6,276 nucleotides of DNA from Deltaproteobacteria bacterium (GTDB lineage Bacteria > Myxococcota_A > UBA796 > GCA-2862545), in the NCBI GenBank assembly GCA_019307545.1, contig JAFDJI010000236.1, forward strand, positions 1-6,276, in the 5' to 3' direction. Positions 1 through 4,344 of the stretch are shown piece by piece; within the stretch, counting starts at the first letter, position 1; each line of letters begins with the position of its first letter. Position numbers and translations under genes: made by a program. The notes beneath the pieces are model-generated. The model made no database searches and was not told where the DNA came from. It was given only the letters and a program-made list of their open reading frames with translations.

Positions 1-288
1 AGCATGGCGGCGTACCTGGAGGACCCGGGCCATCCCTCCCAGCGCGACTTCGTCTTCGCGGAGCGGTTTCGCCCCAACGGGTTTGTTCCGCACGAAATGA
101 TGAGGCGGACAGTCCGCGAAGAACGCTGGAAGTTGATTGTGAACGATGGCGTAGAGGAGCTGTACGACCTCGAGACCGACCCGTTGGAGGCCACGAACCT
201 AGCGACGGGCGTCCTGACTCCGGAGGCCGAGGAGGCGCGGGAGCGCTTGCACAGACGCCTCGCCGACGTCCTCGAGTCCCGCTGGTAG
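1..288 (+). CDS. Sulfatase family protein, C-terminal fragment (5' end outside window)
   Basis: The reading frame is open from base 1 to the TAG at 286-288. The ATG at base 4 is an internal Met, because the residues around it align with the interior of the complete sulfatase downstream. What remains is the C-terminal subdomain typical of arylsulfatase-like enzymes, with the signature blocks ERWKLI (about residues 41-46), ELYDLETDPLEATNLA (53-68) and a charged terminal helix. A hand alignment with residues 366-461 of the next gene gives about 48 identities over 95 positions with one gap, so the two are tandem paralogues. The active-site Cys, the metal ligands and any signal peptide lie outside the window, so activity and location cannot be judged. 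Only 13 bases separate its stop from the next start, which suggests co-transcription. The sulfatase-family assignment is confident; the substrate is unknown. Confidence 0.9.
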   Translation, partial: SMAAYLEDPGHPSQRDFVFAERFRPNGFVPHEMMRRTVREERWKLIVNDGVEELYDLETDPLEATNLATGVLTPEAEEARERLHRRLADVLESRW

Positions 289-290
289 GA

Positions 291-296
291 AGGGGA
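291..296 (+). promoter_or_regulatory. Ribosome binding site of the second sulfatase
   Basis: AGGGGA lies 5 bases before the ATG at 302, in the 13-base gap after the previous stop codon. It supports this ATG over the internal Met17 and fits translation from a shared mRNA with the upstream sulfatase. Confidence 0.6.
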
Positions 297-301
297 AGTC
301 G

Positions 302-1687
302 ATGCCGCGGATCTCCATCAATCCACTTTGGGTCGCGGCACTCCAATCGATGTTGCTCACTGTGGCTGCTGGGTGTACCTCCCCCGGTGTGGTGGTCACA
401 CTCTTGAACAGGCCATCCAACATCCTGGTCGTGATCGCGGACGATGTGGGGGTCGACAAGACCGCCGCCTACGGCGAGCACGCGGACCCACCACCCACCC
501 CGAACCTCACTGCCCTCGCTGAGCGCGGGGTGCTGTTCACCCGTGCATTTGCCTATCCCAAGTGCTCCCCGACCCGGGCGGGCGTCCTCACCGGACGCTA
601 CGGGTTTCACTACGGCATTGGCGATCACCTGCTGCCCGGGCATCGCTGGGAACTATCGCTGGAGGAGGTCACAGTTCCCAGGATGCTGGACGAGGGGACA
701 GCGGGGCTCTATGCGCATTCCGCGGTGGGGAAGTGGCACCTGGGTGGCCGGGGGAGGGGGTCCATCGGCCCGATTCACCCCGTAGCCAGTGGCTTCACCT
801 ACCACGCCGGAGCGCTGGGCAACCTCGCAGCCCACGTGCTCCCACATGGCAGGGAACAGTCCTACTTCCACTTCAAGAAAGCAGAGATGGGTGAGTTGTA
901 CATCGAGCACGAGTACGCGACCCGGGACACCACGAATGACGCGATCGCACGCATCCAAGCGATGCCCGAGCCCTGGTTCCTGTGGGTCGCGTGCAACGCC
1001 GCGCACTCTCCCTACCATGCGCCACCCCCCGACCTGAACTCGGACGGCGTCACCGACGAGGATCCGATATCCGCACGGTACGACGCAATGGTGGGGTCCA
1101 TCGACTTGGAGATGGGCCACCTGTTCCAGTCCATGGGGTCGGACCTTCTCGACCGTACGGTCATCGTGTTCATGGGAGACAACGGCACACCTCCCGAGGT
1201 CAAGACCGGGCGGGAGGCGGGGCGGCCTGGCAAGGAGACCCTGTACGAAGGTGGCATACGGGTGCCTCTGATCATCGCGGGTCCCCCCGTTCGGCTTCCC
1301 GGCGGGAGGACGGACGGGTTGGTCAATCACACCGACCTGTTTGCCACTGTCGCCGAGATCGCCGGCGCCGACCTCGAACTTTCCGAAGAGTCCGTCTCCC
1401 TGTTGCCCTACCTGGACGACCCCGACCTCCCCTCCCTTCGCGAGGTGGTGTTCGCCGAGAGGTTCCTGCCGAACGGACCCGGTCCCTACGACGAAGTGCA
1501 CCGGATGGTTCGGGACGAGCGCTGGAAGTTGATCACCCATCACGGCGGGGACGACGAGCTGTACGACCTCCGGGAGGACCCGCTCGAAGCCAAGAACCTC
1601 GCGTCGAGCTTCCCAGACGGGGAGGCACAAGACGCACACACCCGCTTGAGGATGGAGATGCGCGCGATCCTCTCGGTCCCCTGGTGA
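302..1687 (+). CDS. Formylglycine-dependent sulfatase, predicted lipoprotein
   Basis: This is a complete 461-residue sulfatase of the alkaline phosphatase superfamily, expected to hydrolyse sulfate esters. Visible active-site elements are metal-binding Asp47-Asp48 in VVIADDVG; Cys88 in CSPTR (88-92), the residue converted to formylglycine in this family; the GKWHLG block with Lys144 and His146; His235 in AAHSPYH; Asp293-Asn294 in MGDNG; and Lys311 in GKETLYEGGIRVPLI. The C-terminal subdomain carries ERWKLI and ELYDL...DPLEAKNLA. The N-terminus has Arg3, a hydrophobic stretch and a lipobox-like AAGC at 22-25, so the mature protein is probably a lipoprotein anchored at Cys25. It has only three Cys: 25, 88 and 231. 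Two oddities are Lys87 just before the catalytic Cys and a calcium-loop-like insertion at 244-254. The start is set by AGGGGA at 291-296. It is the second of a tandem sulfatase pair, and its stop lies 20 bases from the stop of the convergent lipoprotein gene. The substrate (glycan, lipid or aryl sulfate) cannot be read from the sequence. A formylglycine-generating enzyme would have to be encoded elsewhere. Confidence 0.94.
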   Translation: MPRISINPLWVAALQSMLLTVAAGCTSPGVVVTLLNRPSNILVVIADDVGVDKTAAYGEHADPPPTPNLTALAERGVLFTRAFAYPKCSPTRAGVLTGRYGFHYGIGDHLLPGHRWELSLEEVTVPRMLDEGTAGLYAHSAVGKWHLGGRGRGSIGPIHPVASGFTYHAGALGNLAAHVLPHGREQSYFHFKKAEMGELYIEHEYATRDTTNDAIARIQAMPEPWFLWVACNAAHSPYHAPPPDLNSDGVTDEDPISARYDAMVGSIDLEMGHLFQSMGSDLLDRTVIVFMGDNGTPPEVKTGREAGRPGKETLYEGGIRVPLIIAGPPVRLPGGRTDGLVNHTDLFATVAEIAGADLELSEESVSLLPYLDDPDLPSLREVVFAERFLPNGPGPYDEVHRMVRDERWKLITHHGGDDELYDLREDPLEAKNLASSFPDGEAQDAHTRLRMEMRAILSVPW

Positions 1688-1707
1688 CTACCGGGTAGGA
1701 GAGCGAG

Positions 1708-4221
1708 CTACTGCTCGTACAGGTTCCCGCCGAGCTTGACGTACCCGTTCTGTGAGCCGCCGGTGGAGATGGTGATGCCGCTGATCCCGAAGCCGCTGAT
1801 GGACGGGATGTCGATCTCGCCGATGGCGTCGGTGAGCATCGGCAGGAGCAGGGGCACCAGTGCTCCGAGGAGGGCCTCGGTGTCCGCTGCAGCCAGCGTA
1901 TTCGAGTCGGGAATCACCACATCGAAGTACACGTCCGCCTGGCCGACGGTGGCTGAGAGCGAGGTGTCGCCGACCGCCGTCAGGTCCATATCGGCGAAGG
2001 CGGTGACGTAGGCCTTCACCAACACCTGGTTGGCCGAGGGGTTGCCGTCGAAGAGGGTGACCTCCATGTCGCCGATCTGCAGCTCGAACTCGGAGTTGCC
2101 AGACCCCGGGAGCGCCACGGGCGGGAGCAGGGGCTTCACCCGGACGGTGACCGAGTTCACCCCTGGCAGCACCATCTCCAGGTCTTCCATCGGGAGACCG
2201 AGGACTGCCGCATCCTCTTCGATGTCGAGCATCCCACCGCCCCACACCGCGTAGAACAGCTGGTTGAGCATGTCCCCGGAGAACGCGATGTTCATCTTGG
2301 GACTGCTGGGCCAGTAGGGGGGAGTGTATGGACGGTACAGGCTGCCGTAGCCCCACCACCCCGGGTGGACCCAGCTGTCCACCGTCACGAAGGTCTGCAG
2401 GGAGAGGCTGATCCCGTAGTAGTCGACGCCGATGCTGTAGGGCTCGGCCTCGAGGGTGTAGGTGCGACCTTCCAGGCCGAAGTCGTACGACAGCTCCAGA
2501 TCCTGCAGCGCGTCCTCGATCACGGGGGCCAGCTCGTCCACGACCGCGTCCTCGATGGCGTCGGTCATGTAGTTGGAGACTGCATCCTCGATCCAGGCGT
2601 CCACGCCGAACCACTCCAGGATGGTCCACAGCCAGGAGTCCCATTCGAAATCGAAGTTGGTGATCCAGGCGTTGACGTCTGCGGGCGCGAAGCTCAGCTG
2701 GATCTGCCCATTGCTCACGCTCGGGGTGGCGTAGACCTCCACCGAGATGCTGCTGGCGTCGACGCTGCCGGATTCCGTGTCTTCGATGAAGATGAGCACG
2801 CCCCAGGCCCACCAGTCCAGGTGGGGGTTGTGGATGGTGGCCCGCAGCCGGATCTTGCCGTTGGAGCGGGGGTCGATGTCGAGGGTGGTGCCGGAGATGG
2901 AGGGGTTGTACACGTACAGCGCGATCGCGTACCAGGTGACGCCCCAACTCGTTTCTGAGGCCTCGTACAACGGCCAGGGGATGAGGTCGTCGAGGTCGTA
3001 GCTGTTGACCAGGGCCTCGCCGATCGACTCCAAGGTGTCGGTGCCGCCGGCGCCCTCGTTGATGCGGACCTGGATGCCATGGGGGACACCGAGTCCGTAG
3101 CCCCGGAAGCTGCCGCGAAGGAGGGACCGGGTGTCGCTGGCGCTGTTCCCTTCGGAATCCGCCGCCAAGGTCTCGATGACGTTGGTGCCCCAGTCCCAGC
3201 TCATGCTCTTCGAAAACGCGCCGCTGGCGCCGATGGTCGTGGGTGACCCGTTGATGGTGAGGTCCACCACGCTGGACCAGTCGTCGATCACCGTCCCGGA
3301 GACGGTGCCAGTGGAGGAGGTGCGCCAGGCGCCACGGCCAGGGGAGGTGATGGTGAGCTTGGGGCCCGTGGAGTCGATGAGGAACGGGCCCACCGAGTCG
3401 GTGAGGCTGGTGCCGTCCACCGTCACGGTCACCGTGTGCCAACCCTCTGCGAAGAAGCTGATGTTCCGGTGGGACACCAGGGTGTCGACCGGGCGGCTGG
3501 TGGTGATGGTCCACGGGTCGGTGGTGAGGTTGCCGTAGTCGTCGGTGACGACCACAGTGGCGGTGGTGGTCTGGCGGAGCTCCAGGTCGGTGGTGGAAAG
3601 GGTCATCTCCACGTCTACCGGGGGCCCCGGGACCACCACGAAGGGCTCCACGTCGTCGAGCGCGTCCAGGGTGGCGGTGGCCAGGTAGGTGCCGGGGACG
3701 ATGGATTGGAACGCGCTCCCGACGACGGACACATCGAGGCTGTCGACTTCGATGGTGGCGCCCGAGGAATCGAGATCGTTCCCATAGATGTCCATCAGGG
3801 AGACCTCCCACCCGATGGAGCCCCCCGCCTCCATGGCGAGGTCGGAGAGTTGGAGGTCCAGGGCCCAGGGGTCGGCGGCGTCGACGGCGAGCGGAGCATC
3901 CCGGGTGTACGCGAACCCTTCGTAGTCGGTGCTGACGGTGATCGTGTGGTCGCCCGCCACCACCGGGATGAGGGCGGTGGAGGTGAAGAGGAGGTCGTCC
4001 TCCAGGGAGCTGTCCAGGGTCCAGATGAGCCCCTCCACCGCTTCCGAGGAGCTGTCCACGAGGAACGCGGTGTAGCCGACCGGCTCGCCGGCCGTGGTGC
4101 TCGACGCGTCCAGGGTGAAGATGATGGTGTAGCCCGTGAACTCGAAGGGATCGTCCTGCGAGAACAGCCCGGAGCAGCCGGACAGGGCCAGGAGTGACGC
4201 CGCCAGTAGAGCGCGGTACAT
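1708..4221 (-). CDS. Large lipoprotein: Ig-like domains plus two-domain BPI/TULIP-like lipid-binding module
   Basis: This 837-residue envelope protein of unknown function starts at the ATG at 4221-4219, preceded by GGAGGA 7 bases away. Residues 1-16 form a signal peptide ending in a strong lipobox, LSGC (13-16). Cys16 is the only Cys in the protein, and Ser17 at +2 favours the outer membrane. Residues 30-372 look like about four Ig-like beta-sandwiches, with breaks near 117, 202 and 287; the last contains VDLTINGSP, TNVIETLAADSEGN and DTRSLLRG. Residues 375-610 resemble a first TULIP barrel: alternating strands with an amphipathic acidic helix at 543-575. Residues 643-837 resemble the second: GDMLNQLFYAVWGGGMLDIE (649-668) recalls the opening of the BPI C-terminal domain, and LLGALVPLLLPMLTDAI followed by EIDIPSISGFGISGITIS recalls its last helix and strand. 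An aromatic linker at 616-637 joins the barrels. Residues 416-660 hold 17 Trp. Upstream in-frame Met codons at 4257 and 4251 would add a charged prefix and are less likely. The TULIP call rests on pattern matching by eye. A role in binding or moving lipid at the outer membrane is inferred. Confidence 0.85.
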   Translation of the reverse strand: MYRALLAASLLALSGCSGLFSQDDPFEFTGYTIIFTLDASSTTAGEPVGYTAFLVDSSSEAVEGLIWTLDSSLEDDLLFTSTALIPVVAGDHTITVSTDYEGFAYTRDAPLAVDAADPWALDLQLSDLAMEAGGSIGWEVSLMDIYGNDLDSSGATIEVDSLDVSVVGSAFQSIVPGTYLATATLDALDDVEPFVVVPGPPVDVEMTLSTTDLELRQTTTATVVVTDDYGNLTTDPWTITTSRPVDTLVSHRNISFFAEGWHTVTVTVDGTSLTDSVGPFLIDSTGPKLTITSPGRGAWRTSSTGTVSGTVIDDWSSVVDLTINGSPTTIGASGAFSKSMSWDWGTNVIETLAADSEGNSASDTRSLLRGSFRGYGLGVPHGIQVRINEGAGGTDTLESIGEALVNSYDLDDLIPWPLYEASETSWGVTWYAIALYVYNPSISGTTLDIDPRSNGKIRLRATIHNPHLDWWAWGVLIFIEDTESGSVDASSISVEVYATPSVSNGQIQLSFAPADVNAWITNFDFEWDSWLWTILEWFGVDAWIEDAVSNYMTDAIEDAVVDELAPVIEDALQDLELSYDFGLEGRTYTLEAEPYSIGVDYYGISLSLQTFVTVDSWVHPGWWGYGSLYRPYTPPYWPSSPKMNIAFSGDMLNQLFYAVWGGGMLDIEEDAAVLGLPMEDLEMVLPGVNSVTVRVKPLLPPVALPGSGNSEFELQIGDMEVTLFDGNPSANQVLVKAYVTAFADMDLTAVGDTSLSATVGQADVYFDVVIPDSNTLAAADTEALLGALVPLLLPMLTDAIGEIDIPSISGFGISGITISTGGSQNGYVKLGGNLYEQ

Positions 4222-4228
4222 CGACAAA

Positions 4229-4234
4229 TCCTCC
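4229..4234 (-). promoter_or_regulatory. Ribosome binding site of the Ig/TULIP lipoprotein
   Basis: Read on the minus strand, GGAGGA lies 7 bases before the ATG at 4221. It decides the start: this ATG gives a textbook lipoprotein signal peptide (MYRALLAASLLALSGC), whereas the in-frame ATGs at 4251 and 4257 would put charged residues first. Confidence 0.75.
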
Positions 4235-4246
4235 ACACGCCGCAAG

Positions 4247-4252
4247 ATCATA
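4247..4252 (-). promoter_or_regulatory. Possible -10 element for the lipoprotein gene
   Basis: On the minus strand these bases read TATGAT, five of six matches to TATAAT. Transcription would begin near 4240, just upstream of the Shine-Dalgarno at 4229-4234, giving a leader of about 19 bases. No recognisable -35 is found at 16-18 bases spacing, so this is only a candidate. Confidence 0.3.
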
Positions 4253-4308
4253 TCCATCAATGCCTGATATCCCATGCGAGATGCCACCCGGATCCCGTTT
4301 TGGGCGGC

Positions 4309-4314
4309 TATAGT
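4309..4314 (+). promoter_or_regulatory. Possible -10 element for the exported TULIP-like protein gene
   Basis: TATAGT matches TATAAT at five of six bases in otherwise very GC-rich sequence. Transcription would begin near 4321, giving a leader of about 24 bases before the ATG at 4345. The bases 16-18 upstream (around 4285-4292) do not resemble TTGACA, so an activator or an alternative sigma factor may be needed, or the match is chance. Confidence 0.3.
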
Positions 4315-4328
4315 GCCCGGGTTGCTCC

Positions 4329-4334
4329 AGGGGG
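4329..4334 (+). promoter_or_regulatory. Probable ribosome binding site of the exported TULIP-like protein
   Basis: AGGGGG lies 10 bases before the ATG at 4345. The spacing is a little long, but the site supports this ATG over the in-frame TTG at 4300, which would add 15 residues ahead of an otherwise normal signal peptide and would overlap the putative -10. Confidence 0.45.
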
Positions 4335-4344
4335 CGCGCGTCCC

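Larger units (their letters stand above)
4222..4344. promoter_or_regulatory. Divergent intergenic control region
   Basis: These 123 bases separate the start codons of two divergently transcribed genes that appear to encode related TULIP-like envelope proteins. The promoters for both must lie here or extend into the coding ends. It holds a good Shine-Dalgarno for the minus-strand gene, a weaker one for the plus-strand gene, and one -10-like hexamer per direction about 57 bases apart. I see no clear -35 TTGACA match for either and no convincing symmetrical operator. The arrangement suggests coordinated expression, which is inference. Confidence 0.6.

Noticed and set aside
653..1639. 328-codon open frame antisense to the sulfatase
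   Set aside because: It overlaps a sulfatase with all catalytic motifs intact. The antisense product shows no domain, and no independent start signal was seen.
1688..1698. Small hairpin CTAC-CGG-GTAG between the convergent stop codons, as a bidirectional terminator
   Set aside because: A four-base-pair stem without a T-run on either side is too weak to call.
3436..4197. 253-codon plus-strand open frame opposite the lipoprotein N-terminus
   Set aside because: Low-complexity Gly/Val/Glu/Asp/His composition is the mirror of acidic, Thr-rich Ig-like coding sequence; no Shine-Dalgarno or motif supports it.
4302..4318. GGGC/GCCC inverted repeat flanking the TATAGT hexamer, as an operator
   Set aside because: Only the outer four bases pair and the inner bases are not symmetrical, so it is easily chance in GC-rich DNA.
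4300..4344. TTG at 4300 as the start of the exported protein
   Set aside because: It would add 15 residues before a normal MRRFF signal peptide and overlap the putative -10. The ATG at 4345 has a plausible Shine-Dalgarno.
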